Shown: positions 35,160 through 44,798 of the stretch, in pieces
Position numbering within the stretch: the first letter of the stretch is position 1
How the letters are laid out: each line of letters starts with the position of its first letter
Assembly (NCBI RefSeq): GCF_000147335.1
Contig: NC_014501.1
Span: 1,689,501-1,753,500 of the forward strand
Length of the DNA: 64,000 nucleotides
Source of the DNA: Gloeothece verrucosa PCC 7822
Lineage (GTDB): Bacteria; Cyanobacteriota; Cyanobacteriia; Cyanobacteriales; Microcystaceae
Reading direction: 5' to 3'
Notes under the pieces: generated by a model
Database searches by the model: none
What the model saw: the letters and a program-made list of their open reading frames with translations, nothing else
What the model was told of the DNA's origin: nothing
Made by a program: the position numbers and the translations under genes

Positions 35160-35789
35160 CTAATCAGTAGGAGCGTCAGGAAATGTCGTTTCTAAATCAG
35201 CTTGAGTTAAATCAGGAATTTCCCAGTTCACTTCGTCGGCTAAATAAACTTGGGTTGGAGGTAAATTTAATTCTAATACCCCAGTTTCCGGATTGCTGCT
35301 AATCACCAACTGACTGCCATCAATAATTTTTATCGCCACAGCAGTCCCTTCTAACCCTACGTTAGCGACTTGAACATCTGTAGGAATATAAACCCCATCA
35401 CAATCGAAGTCTTCATCATCAGTGATTTCTCCATCTGGGAGAAGGTAGATGATCTCATCATAAGTTGATTCAGACTTCTTGGGCTTTTTCCCGTAAACGG
35501 CTAAAGTTTTTCCGCTCTGATTGTCACAGATTCCTACAGGTTCTTTGGCGGTTTCTAAAATGTATTTTTGATAGGTTAATTGCGTAATTTTTTGCTCAAC
35601 ATCTGCTTGTGTTAAACCTTCAGGATATTTGCCGGTATTAGTGGCTTCGGTGAGGTTTTCGAGAGATTGAGTCAACTCGATATAGTCAGCATTAGTGTCT
35701 AAAGGCGGCCGATCTGCCCAAGATGGTTGAGCAAAGAGCAAGTTAAAAAATAGCACTAAGGCAACTAAAAGAATTTGAAAGTAAGTCAT
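35160..35789 (-). CDS. Secreted or periplasmic hypothetical protein
   Basis: From ATG 35789, preceded by AAGGAGGGAAAATC, the product is 209 residues with a signal peptide MTYFQILLVALVLFFNLLFA and a cut near AQPSWA-DR. The mature part is acidic and rich in Asp/Glu/Thr with a DDEDFDCDGVYIPTD stretch and two Cys; the acidic patches could bind cations. An upstream start at 35828 is less likely. It follows the first CadD gene by 48 bp, probably as part of the same transcript. Confidence 0.65.
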   Translation of the reverse strand: MTYFQILLVALVLFFNLLFAQPSWADRPPLDTNADYIELTQSLENLTEATNTGKYPEGLTQADVEQKITQLTYQKYILETAKEPVGICDNQSGKTLAVYGKKPKKSESTYDEIIYLLPDGEITDDEDFDCDGVYIPTDVQVANVGLEGTAVAIKIIDGSQLVISSNPETGVLELNLPPTQVYLADEVNWEIPDLTQADLETTFPDAPTD

Positions 35790-35837
35790 GATTTTCCCTC
35801 CTTGATTGAGATAATCCATATAAAACAAAATTAAAAA

Positions 35838-36491
35838 TTATCTTGTGGTGTCGCTTTTAAACAGGGGTAATAGCTGATAACTATGACTATCAATGAGAAT
35901 AAAAATTCCTAAACCAATTAAAACAAACGGAACCAAACGCTTACCGAAACGAGTCAGGAATCGAGCGATTAATGGATAGCGAGTTAAGCGATAAGCCACC
36001 GCACACCAAACGCCAATCAAAATTATAAATACACTGACAATGACCATTAATTCAGGCAAGCTACTATTGGCGAATAGCGGCACATAAATTGCGATATTGT
36101 CTCCCCCGTTGGCGAAGGTGATAGCCGCTACACTGTAGGTTTGAGGGGCAAGTAAGCTAGACAGAGGCGATGGTTTGGTGGCTTCACTGGATACGGCTTG
36201 AGGGATTTCTTCAGAGTTATCTTGCTGGATTAACTGTCTAATTCCCAGAAAAATAGGCAGGAAACCTAATAAACCGATCCAAGTTTTCGCAATCACTAAA
36301 CCTCCAAAAAAGCCTACTAGACTTGCTATCAGTAAACCCGTAAACCCCAAGTATTGACCTAAGAGAATATGGCGGATACGAAAAGAAGCATTGAGTTGAG
36401 AGAAGAAGAAAATCAAGATCACAATGTCATCGATATTGGTGGCCGTAAAGGCTGAAACACCAGCGATAATAGCTTCTATAAACCAATTCAT
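35838..36491 (-). CDS. CadD-family cadmium resistance transporter, copy 1
   Basis: 217 residues with about six hydrophobic helices and the family's TNIDDIVILIFFFSQLNASF motif near the N-terminus and a second acidic site (ANGGDNIAIYVPLF). CadD proteins are LysE-superfamily exporters linked to Cd(II) resistance, though natural substrates may differ. Tandem with a paralogue 22 bp upstream; the two share the same plan (AFTATNIDD/AFCATNLDD, QYLGF, SPLSSLLAPQTY/SSILSPQTYG). A functional pair or heteromer is possible. Confidence 0.85.
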   Translation of the reverse strand: MNWFIEAIIAGVSAFTATNIDDIVILIFFFSQLNASFRIRHILLGQYLGFTGLLIASLVGFFGGLVIAKTWIGLLGFLPIFLGIRQLIQQDNSEEIPQAVSSEATKPSPLSSLLAPQTYSVAAITFANGGDNIAIYVPLFANSSLPELMVIVSVFIILIGVWCAVAYRLTRYPLIARFLTRFGKRLVPFVLIGLGIFILIDSHSYQLLPLFKSDTTR

Positions 36492-36513
36492 GACGTGATC
36501 TACACAACCTCTA

Positions 36514-37248
36514 TCAAGTTTGTTCCTCTTCTGCGGCTATCACTGGACAAGAATAAGACTCCGTTTTGCGGTTAAGGGTGATTAGACACCATCCACCAAT
36601 AATCAGGGCTAACACGGTTAAACCGCGATGTTCTAAAGTATGAGAGTCAATTAAAATTAGAATGCCCAAGCCAATCAGTACGAATGGGATCAGTATATTA
36701 CCATAGCGAGTTAGATTATCGGCAATCACCCTAAGACGGGTTAATTGATAGGCAATATAACACCATACCCCAACCAAAAGAAAGAACACGCCTAACATGA
36801 CTAGCAATCTTTCCCAAGAACTATTGGCAAATAAAGGAACATAAATTCCGATATTGTCCCCTCCATTAGCGATGGTAATAGCCGCTACTCCGTAAGTTTG
36901 GGGAGATAAAATACTGCTGAAAAATGAGTTTTCAAGCGATGGGGTTTCGCTTAAAGTTTCTTCAGAATCATCATCATCAGGGTTAAACCAACGACTTAAG
37001 CCGATAGCAATAGGAACAATTCCTAATAAACCGATCCAAGGCCTCGGCAAAAACATACTGCCAAAAAACCCAGGCAGACTGGCTAAAACTAAGGCACTAA
37101 AGCCCAGATATTGGCCGGCCACAATATGTCTACGCCGAAAGGCCCCATTGACTTGAGCAAAAAAGAGCAGCAAGACGAGAATGTCATCGAGGTTAGTGGC
37201 GCAGAAGGCTGTCATGCCTACAGGAATTGCCGTTAATGTTTCTGTCAT
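36514..37248 (-). CDS. CadD-family cadmium resistance transporter, copy 2
   Basis: 244 residues, paralogue of the next gene downstream. It carries CATNLDDILVLLLFFAQVNGAF and ANGGDNIGIYVPLFANS, with five to six membrane helices and a C-terminal extra helix (GLTVLALIIGGWCLI). A highly acidic loop (NPDDDDSEETLSETPS) sits between helices three and four, where copy 1 has a less acidic loop. Same strand as the APC permease 48 bp upstream, forming a leftward series. Confidence 0.85.
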   Translation of the reverse strand: MTETLTAIPVGMTAFCATNLDDILVLLLFFAQVNGAFRRRHIVAGQYLGFSALVLASLPGFFGSMFLPRPWIGLLGIVPIAIGLSRWFNPDDDDSEETLSETPSLENSFFSSILSPQTYGVAAITIANGGDNIGIYVPLFANSSWERLLVMLGVFFLLVGVWCYIAYQLTRLRVIADNLTRYGNILIPFVLIGLGILILIDSHTLEHRGLTVLALIIGGWCLITLNRKTESYSCPVIAAEEEQT

Positions 37249-37296
37249 CGTTGTTCGTTTTTTCTTTGACTAAATGATGATGGGTTTAATGCTGTT

Positions 37297-38805
37297 TTAT
37301 TTATAGCGGCTGGTTCTAGTGGGTGTTATAGGTTTAACAAAAGATGAAGGAACGATTTCCTCAGAAGATAAAAACCGATCATGTATCTCTTCTATTTGGT
37401 TCTCCATCGAGCGAACCATTTCCGGAAAACGAATTCGTTGAATGATAAACCACCCGCAAGTCAGCAGAATATAAATTAAAAACAGATAGGGAAAAAGATT
37501 ATAAGGAGCTTCTGGCACCGGAAACCAACGATTTCCAGGAATCCCTATACTCCCCAAGACGGGGATGCTCATAAACCCAATAGATAACACCGAGCATACG
37601 ATATCTCGCTGACGCAACTGCCCGATTTTGCGGAGATAAAGGGGAGCCGCTACTGCAACCAACACATAAACGGTCAGAAAACCGTAGCTTGCAATGGCTC
37701 CTAAATATCCCATACTTTGGTAGAGTTTAACATTGAAGAAAGCCAAGAGAGTAGGAATTAAGAAAGTCACCAAAGAGCAAAGGCTAACAGCGATGTGGGG
37801 GGTTCTGTGGGATGAATGAGCAGAACCGATAGAAGCGTGAAATAACCCATGACGCGCCATTGTAAAAAATATTCTGGCAGCCGGGTTAATACTCCCCAAT
37901 ACACAAGCAAAAAAGCTAAACAGAGCGCCAACAGCGATTAATTCACCAAGCCAACCCAGCCCTATTTGACGGGAGAGAAATCCGAGGGGTTCTTCTGCGG
38001 TGGTAATGGAAACTCCCGCCTCTCTAAAAGCCATCACCTCAATATAGGTAGTACAGAGAAAGAACAAACCGGCTAAAATCACACTTCCCATAACCGCCCT
38101 AGGAATAGTTTTTAGAGGACGTTTCGCTTCATCTCCTAAAGAAGTGGCACTTTCAAAGCCAGAAAAGCCAAACATCACTAATACAAGTCCTGTGGCGATA
38201 TTGCCGGGTGAAACCCCTTGTAAGGTCAGTTGCGGCATATCCCAAGCAAACCCCAAATGACTCCAAATCAGCAAAGCCAAAACCGCTATTAAAACCAGGG
38301 AGAGTCCTTCTAACCAAAGCATGGCCATGGCTGAAAGCTGGATATCTTTATAGGCGGCGTACCAGGAAATTCCTGCGCCGATAGCTAGTAGGGTAATGCT
38401 GGAAGGATGAATACCGATGTGGCCGATTAATGCGCCGCTAAAGTTCGCAAAACCGCACAGAACAGACATACCGGTAAATAAATAAGCTAGTACCAAACTC
38501 CAACCACAGATAACCCCGGCTGTGGGGCCTAATCCCTTGACGATATAGGAATATAAAGAGCCTGGAGAGGCAGAACGACTAGCAAATTGATTAATATTGA
38601 TACTCACCAAGGCTAATCCCACTAATCCGATTAGAAAACTTAGCCAAGTGCCATTTCCCGAGAGGGCGACAATTAAACCCAGATTTGAAGCGGGAATCGT
38701 AGTAGGGGCGATCACCGCGAAGGATTGAGCAAGAACTTCTCCAAAAGAAAGACAATCTGGCTTTAAACCATGAATACTCCGATGAGCGTTGGCTTTGCTG
38801 GTCAT
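37297..38805 (-). CDS. APC-superfamily amino acid/polyamine permease
   Basis: 502 residues with about 12 membrane helices. The start region LSFGEVLAQSFAVIAPTTIPASN and the SPGSLYSYIVKGLGPTAGVICGW motif are typical of the APC superfamily (amino acid, polyamine, organocation symporters). The GFSGFESATSLGDEAKRPLKTIPRA segment matches the conserved TM6-TM7 region. Substrate not predictable. The C-terminus is a 50-residue cytosolic tail. A LysR-type gene is divergent 249 bp away and may control it. Confidence 0.88.
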   Translation of the reverse strand: MTSKANAHRSIHGLKPDCLSFGEVLAQSFAVIAPTTIPASNLGLIVALSGNGTWLSFLIGLVGLALVSININQFASRSASPGSLYSYIVKGLGPTAGVICGWSLVLAYLFTGMSVLCGFANFSGALIGHIGIHPSSITLLAIGAGISWYAAYKDIQLSAMAMLWLEGLSLVLIAVLALLIWSHLGFAWDMPQLTLQGVSPGNIATGLVLVMFGFSGFESATSLGDEAKRPLKTIPRAVMGSVILAGLFFLCTTYIEVMAFREAGVSITTAEEPLGFLSRQIGLGWLGELIAVGALFSFFACVLGSINPAARIFFTMARHGLFHASIGSAHSSHRTPHIAVSLCSLVTFLIPTLLAFFNVKLYQSMGYLGAIASYGFLTVYVLVAVAAPLYLRKIGQLRQRDIVCSVLSIGFMSIPVLGSIGIPGNRWFPVPEAPYNLFPYLFLIYILLTCGWFIIQRIRFPEMVRSMENQIEEIHDRFLSSEEIVPSSFVKPITPTRTSRYK

Positions 38806-39054
38806 AGTTAGGATAAATTTCTAGGGTCTAGATTTTCAGGCAAAGATTATCTAGAGATAAATTTGATAGGGTTTGCTTATAGTTTTTTGTGGGCGTTAGT
38901 CTCTGATTTATCTATCTTTAGTGTATGCAATTGTCATCATAGAAGCAAATACTCTTAGTTGTTAAATTAATAAATAAAATTGATGAGTCGATTTTAATCT
39001 ACAGTTTTTGACTAGGATTTGGGATAATAGAATGTTTATATTTATTCAACGTCG

Positions 39055-39975
39055 ATGACCCTAGAGCAGTTAAAGATCTTTCTCGCTGTAGCTGAACATC
39101 TCCATTTCACCCGCGCGGCTGAAACACTCTATGTCACTCAACCGGCTGTCAGCGCTGCCATTCAGAGTCTCGAAAGCGAATTCGGTGTCAAATTGTTTCA
39201 TCGGATTGGCAGACGTATAGAAATAACTGATGCTGGCAAGCTACTTAAACAAGAAGCTCAAAAAATTATGGCTCAAGTAGCACAGACAGAACGTGAGTTG
39301 CGAGAGTTAAATAATTTACAACGTGGAGAATTAAGGATCGGTTCTAGTTTTACGGTTGGCAATTATTGGTTGCCGGATAAAATTAGTTTATTTCAGCGTC
39401 AATATCCTCACATTAAAATTAATTGTAGTTTAGCGAATGCTGATGAAATTTGTGCCGGTACCTCGATGGGATTATTTGATATTGGTATCGTTGCCGGTGA
39501 AGTTAAAGCCGCTTTAGAAAGTGCTTTATGTCAGGAGGTGGTAGGTAGCGATCGTTTACTGATTGTTGTTGGTCAATCTCACCCTTGGTTTCATGACAAT
39601 AAAATTCCTGTTGAGGATTTATTAAAAACACAATGGGTGATGAGAGAAGCGGGATCAGGAACACAACAAATGTTTGAACAAGCTCTACAACAATGGGGAA
39701 TTTCTCTTGCTCAGTTAAAAGTTCTTTTAGTGTTAAATAGTAGTGAAATGATTAAAGAAGTCATTGAAAGCGGCGAAGGAGCGGCGGCTGTTCCGGAATT
39801 AATGGTTAAAAAAGAGCTTCTATTGGAAACTCTACGAGTGATTGAAGTTTTTGAACCTGAAACTAATACCTGCTTAGATATTGTGCGTCCGGTTTATAAA
39901 CTCAAACATCCTCAACGTTTTCAAACTCGAGTTTTAGAAGCCTTTGAAGAGGTTTTAGAATTATTTCATGATTAA
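39055..39975 (+). CDS. LysR-family transcriptional regulator
   Basis: 306 residues. N-terminal winged helix MTLEQLKIFLAVAEHLHFTR followed by AAETLYVTQPAVSAAIQSLE, and a periplasmic-binding-protein-like effector domain with LRIGSSFTVGNYWLP and ALCQEVVGSDRLLIVVGQSHP. LTTRs usually control the divergent neighbour, here the APC permease gene; that target is inference. The start ATG fits the normal LTTR N-terminus exactly. Confidence 0.9.
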   Translation: MTLEQLKIFLAVAEHLHFTRAAETLYVTQPAVSAAIQSLESEFGVKLFHRIGRRIEITDAGKLLKQEAQKIMAQVAQTERELRELNNLQRGELRIGSSFTVGNYWLPDKISLFQRQYPHIKINCSLANADEICAGTSMGLFDIGIVAGEVKAALESALCQEVVGSDRLLIVVGQSHPWFHDNKIPVEDLLKTQWVMREAGSGTQQMFEQALQQWGISLAQLKVLLVLNSSEMIKEVIESGEGAAAVPELMVKKELLLETLRVIEVFEPETNTCLDIVRPVYKLKHPQRFQTRVLEAFEEVLELFHD

Positions 39976-39991
39976 CCGCTCACAAAGAAGA

Positions 39992-40840
39992 TTAAGGCAT
40001 CTTAGTAAATTGCTCTAAATTCAATAAATTCGCTCCTTTCTCAGTGATCACTAAAGGTAAATTTCCGTTCCATTTTTCTATAGCTTGTTTTTGCAGCAAT
40101 TCTACAGATAAAGTTTCCTTGAGTAATCGTTGTGCCTCGGCTTCACCTTTCGCTAAGTTAATTTTTGCTTGTGCTTCTTGGGCGGCTTTTTGAGCTAAAA
40201 AACCGGCTTTTTTGGCTTCCTGTTCGGCAATTTGTTTGGCTTCTACTGCTGCTTGAAAATTGGTAGAAAAATAAAAATTCGTTAAGGAAATTTCATCAAT
40301 ATGCAAGTCATAATTATTTAATCTAGTGATTAATAAATCAGTAATTTCTTTTTTTAAGTCTTCGCGTCTTGTAATAATTTCTTGTACAGTATATTTTGCC
40401 ATAATGCCTTTAATAATTTCTTCTGCGGCTGGCTCAATAATCCGCTCTATTACCTGATCAAGATTGCCAATTCGTTGATAAATAATATTAGCTCGTTCAG
40501 GGACAATGTGCCAATTTAAAGAAATATCACTTAAAAGTTGTTGTAAATCTTTAGAGGCAATTTCTGTATAAATATCATGTTTTTGAATCCTTATACTCAG
40601 TCTTTCTACTGTATTAATAATCGGAATTATTAAATGAATTCCTTCTCCTAAAATTTTATTTTGAACTTTGCCGAACCGCATTAATACCCCTCTTTCACCA
40701 GCGTTAATAACGACAAAAAAACTCGCCACTAAAGCTAAAATGACAAACAAAAGCATCAGGCGGCTGGCTAAGGAAATATCTTTAGGGGTTTTTCTTGTAT
40801 TTTTATGCTCAATGGGTTTAACAATTACATCTGTTTTCAT
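39992..40840 (-). CDS. SPFH/prohibitin-family membrane protein
   Basis: 282 residues: a short basic cytosolic N-terminus, one membrane helix (LMLLFVILALVASFFVVI), the band-7/SPFH domain (about 48-220: NAGERGVLMRFGKVQNKILG, LSDISLNWHIVPERANIIYQ) and a coiled coil rich in AEQEAKKAGFLAQKAAQEAQAKI. This is the prohibitin plan, so it probably forms large ring oligomers that organise membrane or protease complexes. Convergent with the LysR gene (16-bp gap). Single gene. Confidence 0.87.
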   Translation of the reverse strand: MKTDVIVKPIEHKNTRKTPKDISLASRLMLLFVILALVASFFVVINAGERGVLMRFGKVQNKILGEGIHLIIPIINTVERLSIRIQKHDIYTEIASKDLQQLLSDISLNWHIVPERANIIYQRIGNLDQVIERIIEPAAEEIIKGIMAKYTVQEIITRREDLKKEITDLLITRLNNYDLHIDEISLTNFYFSTNFQAAVEAKQIAEQEAKKAGFLAQKAAQEAQAKINLAKGEAEAQRLLKETLSVELLQKQAIEKWNGNLPLVITEKGANLLNLEQFTKMP

Positions 40841-40913
40841 GTTATTATCATGATAATTTAGCTTATTTTTTATTATAATATTCTTGAAAAAAAATAATTT
40901 AAAAATAATAATT

Positions 40914-40958
40914 AATCATCGATCCTTAGACAGATAAGTCAAACAAGCCTCGATGATT
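40914..40958. repeat. 9-bp perfect inverted repeat
   Basis: AATCATCGA (40914-40922) and TCGATGATT (40950-40958) flank 27 bp in the spacer between cysA and the prohibitin gene. It could be the cysA terminator or an operator; no T-run was seen. Confidence 0.45.
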
Positions 40959-41033
40959 TATGAAAAATTAGCCCTCGCCTACAGAGGTGGCCCGCCAAGC
41001 GGCTACGGCTATTGTATACTGAGTGTAAACAGG

Positions 41034-42035
41034 TTAATCAGTAAACACTTTAGCATTTTTCAGTTGAACAAATACCTGTTGACCAGAATTTAAATTAAGT
41101 TGCTCAAACTGAGAACGACTCAGATTGACAGAAAAAGGTAACCCCTCTGAAGTGATTAACTCAGCTTGAATATCTTTTCCTAAATGAATAATTTTCTCGA
41201 TGTTCGCCTGGATGGCTTTTTCCGTTGGGTTAGTCAACAATTCAATATCATAAGGGCGCACAAAAATCTTTTGAGAACTATGTAAATTCTCATCAGTTAA
41301 GAAATTAGCATGACCTGGAAAAATATTCACTTGTCCGATAAAACTCATCACAAAAGCACTCGCAGGATTATCATAAATTTCGGCAGGTTTGCCGATTTGT
41401 TCCACCCGACCATGATTCATCACCACAATTTCATCAGCTACATCCATCGCTTCTTCTTGGTCATGGGTAACAAACACGGTAGTAATTTTGACCTCGTCAT
41501 GTAAATTCCGTAACCAGATGCGAAGTTCTTTACGAATTTTGGCATCTAACGCCCCAAAAGGTTCATCTAACAGCAATACTTCAGGATGAACAGCTAAAGC
41601 CCTAGCTAAAGCCACCCTCTGTTTTTGACCTCCGGATAACTGAGAAGGATAGCGCTCACCTAACCCCTGCAACTGAATTAAATCTAGTAATTCATCCACC
41701 CGTTGCTGAATTTGTGCTTGGGTATACTTCCGAATTTTTAGCCCAAAGCCAATATTTTCCCGGATGGTCATTTCTTTAAACAGGGCATAATGTTGAAAAC
41801 AAAAGCCGATATGGCGTTTTCTCACATCTAAATAGGTGGTATCCTGCCCATTAATAATAATTTGTCCACTATCGGGTGTTTCTAAACCAGCAATGGCCCG
41901 GAGTAAGGTAGATTTTCCTGAACCCGAAGGGCCCAGCAAGGCGACTAAACCTCCGGGTTTTACTTCTAAACTGACCTGACTTAATGCTTGGAAATTCCCA
42001 AAGTTTTTAGAAACTTCTTTAATAATAATACTCAT
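41034..42035 (-). CDS. cysA: Sulfate/thiosulfate ABC transporter ATP-binding protein
   Basis: 333 residues. ABC signatures: [40 protein letters not shown] and the H-loop [16 protein letters not shown]. The [27 protein letters not shown] start and a C-terminal TOBE-like domain match CysA subunits, which power periplasmic sulfate import. The permease genes cysT/cysW and the binding protein are not adjacent, so this is an orphan or secondary copy. Molybdate or other oxyanion specificity cannot be excluded. Its spacer carries a 14-bp palindrome. Confidence 0.82.
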   Translation of the reverse strand: MSIIIKEVSKNFGNFQALSQVSLEVKPGGLVALLGPSGSGKSTLLRAIAGLETPDSGQIIINGQDTTYLDVRKRHIGFCFQHYALFKEMTIRENIGFGLKIRKYTQAQIQQRVDELLDLIQLQGLGERYPSQLSGGQKQRVALARALAVHPEVLLLDEPFGALDAKIRKELRIWLRNLHDEVKITTVFVTHDQEEAMDVADEIVVMNHGRVEQIGKPAEIYDNPASAFVMSFIGQVNIFPGHANFLTDENLHSSQKIFVRPYDIELLTNPTEKAIQANIEKIIHLGKDIQAELITSEGLPFSVNLSRSQFEQLNLNSGQQVFVQLKNAKVFTD

Positions 42036-42347
42036 GGCGCTGATTCCTAAATCTCATCAATAAACCAATTTCTTCCCCAATCGTCATTAATATGAAGATT
42101 TCTGGTCAATTGCATATTTCTTAAAAACGATAGGGATATCGTACTCTATTAGATTGAGTAATCTGTAATCTTTTTTACAAAAACTTAAGTTTTGTGTAAC
42201 TTATATTAACACATCATTCCTCATCCTTTAGATAGAGGTTAGAAATTAGAGGAAGGGTAAAAAACCCTAAAATTTAGATTTAGCTGCCCAAAAAGTTCTT
42301 ATAAAACCCCAAATATCCTCATCTGTGTTTATCTGGGGACAATTCCC
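42036..42347. other. Spacer between cysA and the aminotransferase gene, with a 14-bp palindrome
   Basis: Perfect palindrome AAAACTTAAGTTTT at 42180-42193 about 145 bp upstream of the cysA start. It could be an operator. Otherwise no feature seen. Confidence 0.4.
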
Positions 42348-43526
42348 TCAACTTGCCCTAAGTAACTTCAGTAAACGCTCACCCGCTTGAGCCAAAGTTT
42401 CTGGCTTTTTACTAAAACAGAAACGAATAAACTTATGTCCCCTTTCTGAAAGGGCAAAAAAACTTGATCCAGGGACAACCGCTACCCCGATGTCTTGAAT
42501 GAGATATTCGCTAAAGGCTATATCACTGGGATAGCCAAAATCCGAGATATCCGCAAAAATGTAGTAAGCTCCTTTGGGAACAAAATAAGAAATCCCCACT
42601 TGATCCAACAGGCTGAGTAAATTATCGCGTTTTTGTTGATACAGTTGAGCCAGTTCAGCGTAATAACTAGGAGGAAACTGCATAGCCGCGACACCGGCTC
42701 TTTGTAAAGGAGCAGGAGCGCCTACCGTGAGAAAATCATGGACTTTTCGAATGGCTCGTGTCAATTGAGCATCGGCTAAAACATAACCCACTCGCCACCC
42801 CGTCACACTATAAGTTTTAGACAAACCATTAATGGTTACAGTTCTCTGTTTCATGCCGGGTAAAGTGGCCATCGCCACGTGCTTAGTACCGTCATAGAGA
42901 ATATGCTCATAAATCTCATCGGTAAAGGCCAATACATCCCACTTCTGACACAGTTCAGCAATTAAAGTGAGTTCTTGCTCACTAAAAACTTTGCCTGTGG
43001 GATTATGGGGAGTATTAATGATAATGGCTTTGGTACGGTCATTAAACGCCTGTCGCAGTTCAGCTTCATCAAAGGTCCAATTAGGAGGATGAAGAGAAAC
43101 ATAACGAGGCGTGGCATTAGCCAGAATAGCATCAGGGCCATAGTTTTCGTAGTATGGCTCAAAAACAATCACTTCTTCCCCAGGATCAACAGTGGCTAAC
43201 AGGGTGGCGATCATCGCTTCGGTGGAGCCGCAGGTTACCGTAATTTCTTGCTCTGGATCAATCTCTAAGCCTAAATACCATAAGACTTTTTCGGCGATGG
43301 CATGACGCAAAAGACGATCGCCCCAAGTAATCGCATACTGATTCACATCGTTTAATATCGCCTCACTAGCGGCTTGTTTTAACTCAGACGGACAAGGAAA
43401 GTCAGGAAACCCTTGAGCGAGGTTAATCGCGCCATATTTGAGCGCAAGCCGAGTCATTTCTCGAATAACCGACTCGCTAAACTGGTTTGCCTTTGATGAA
43501 ATTTTTCCTCGGCTGACCTGAGTCAC
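42348..43526 (-). CDS. Class I pyridoxal-phosphate aminotransferase
   Basis: 392 residues, fold-type I. The PLP lysine is in GLSKTYSVTGWRVGY, with the NTPHNPTGK loop and the C-terminal SSFFALSERGHKFIRFCFS arginine region. Closest in style to kynurenine-/methionine-aminotransferase-like enzymes (DapL/YbdL-type), which act on methionine, aromatic or kynurenine donors. GTG start at 43526 follows AAGGAGGCTTAACA. It lies between cysA and an Rrf2-like gene, hinting at sulfur amino acids, but substrate is not provable here. Confidence 0.85.
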   Translation of the reverse strand: MTQVSRGKISSKANQFSESVIREMTRLALKYGAINLAQGFPDFPCPSELKQAASEAILNDVNQYAITWGDRLLRHAIAEKVLWYLGLEIDPEQEITVTCGSTEAMIATLLATVDPGEEVIVFEPYYENYGPDAILANATPRYVSLHPPNWTFDEAELRQAFNDRTKAIIINTPHNPTGKVFSEQELTLIAELCQKWDVLAFTDEIYEHILYDGTKHVAMATLPGMKQRTVTINGLSKTYSVTGWRVGYVLADAQLTRAIRKVHDFLTVGAPAPLQRAGVAAMQFPPSYYAELAQLYQQKRDNLLSLLDQVGISYFVPKGAYYIFADISDFGYPSDIAFSEYLIQDIGVAVVPGSSFFALSERGHKFIRFCFSKKPETLAQAGERLLKLLRAS

Positions 43527-43691
43527 TGTTAAGCCTCCTTGTTTAAGGTTTGAGTAGCTTTTGTTATTATTCTATTATAATTATTTTTGAAATGTATTTC
43601 ATTTATATTAGAATGCAATTACGATTTCACTCAAACTCAGAATTAACCCTTCTGATGATCACAAGCTAATCATTAAAACCTGTACTCAGAT

Positions 43692-44132
43692 ATGCAAAGC
43701 CAAATTTCCGCTCAAAAACCCTTATTTTCTCTAGATCTCCCCCTTAACGTTAAATATGCCCTGTTGGTGTTACTCGAGTTAGTCACTCACCCATCGGCAT
43801 CAATTGACGAAATGGCAACTAAATACTTGATTTCCAAACCTTATCTAGAATGGATTTGCGCCAATTTACAACGGGGAGGCTTGATAGATAAGCCTAAAGA
43901 AGCTGAGGAAATTTATGCTTTAAACTTCCAGCCAAAGCAGATCACATTACTCGATGTTGTTAGAGCCATAGAAACTCAGGCTAATCCAGTCATGGGTTTT
44001 GAAACTTATAGCCCAGATAGAAGACTGATTCATCAAATTTGGCACGAAGTGAGGACAGCCGCTCAAAATACGCTACAGCAATACACACTGGAAGATTTAT
44101 GCCAAAAACCCAATGCCTATGATTGGCATTAA
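43692..44132 (+). CDS. Rrf2-family transcriptional regulator, divergent copy
   Basis: 146 residues with the Rrf2 winged-helix core LPLNVKYALLVLLELVTHP and KYLISKPYLEWICANLQRGGL, then the helix QITLLDVVRAIE. The glycine-rich wing (GSKGGY) of typical members is replaced by AEEIYAL, and no Cys triad of Fe-S Rrf2 proteins exists. It may sense a small molecule or protein, as CymR does with cysteine synthase. Similar in layout to the better conserved copy at 46385. Divergent from the aminotransferase gene. Confidence 0.75.
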   Translation: MQSQISAQKPLFSLDLPLNVKYALLVLLELVTHPSASIDEMATKYLISKPYLEWICANLQRGGLIDKPKEAEEIYALNFQPKQITLLDVVRAIETQANPVMGFETYSPDRRLIHQIWHEVRTAAQNTLQQYTLEDLCQKPNAYDWH

Positions 44133-44299
44133 CCATAAAACATCAGTCATGTTCATTAGATGTGCCCCAAAAGTCAAATCCCAGCCAACTCTTGCCACTT
44201 AACCTTTTGCCTTTTTAGTAACCGAAACTACATTAATTATTTTCTTTCCTAAATTACACTTATCTGATATAATTTTAGTAAATTAGTCCAGCAAAGATC

Positions 44300-44626
44300 A
44301 TGTTTATTTCTAAACTTCTCCAAATCCAAAAGAATCGTCATCAAAATCGTACTAGCCCAGTCAAGAGTCAAATAACAGTTAAACCTTTTATTGATCTATT
44401 TTTAGATACAGCAGGGTGGTATACTCTCGGACATTGTGATCGCAGAGAGTTTTTAGCGGCTGTTATCAAAAAAGAAAAATATCCCTATTCTAATTTTCGT
44501 CTTAAGGACGTTCAATTGGCTTGGGCAAAAGTAGATGCTAATAACTTTGAATTAGTGGATAAAGTCACTGACGACGCTCTACCGATTACTTTAGTTGAAG
44601 ACATAGGACAATTAGGAGAATATTAA
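44300..44626 (+). CDS. Hypothetical protein
   Basis: 108 residues with a basic N-terminus (MFISKLLQIQKNRHQNR) and a compact domain (FIDLFLDTAGWYTLGHCDRR, FRLKDVQLAWAKVDANNFEL). No signal peptide or known motif. It sits 168 bp after the Rrf2-like gene. Reading frame and composition look genuine. Function unknown. Confidence 0.55.
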   Translation: MFISKLLQIQKNRHQNRTSPVKSQITVKPFIDLFLDTAGWYTLGHCDRREFLAAVIKKEKYPYSNFRLKDVQLAWAKVDANNFELVDKVTDDALPITLVEDIGQLGEY

Positions 44627-44798
44627 TCAAACAAGTTACAATTTTGGCTCAAATATTCATTAAAAAAAGCAAAACAACTCCTAAACCAACAGAGTTTTTA
44701 TATCAATTTTCTCTAAGATTGCATCTAGTCGAAACTGCCTACCCCCCCTCTTGGGGGGACGTTTCATATTTATCAGTCAATTCCTTTGCTAAATGACC

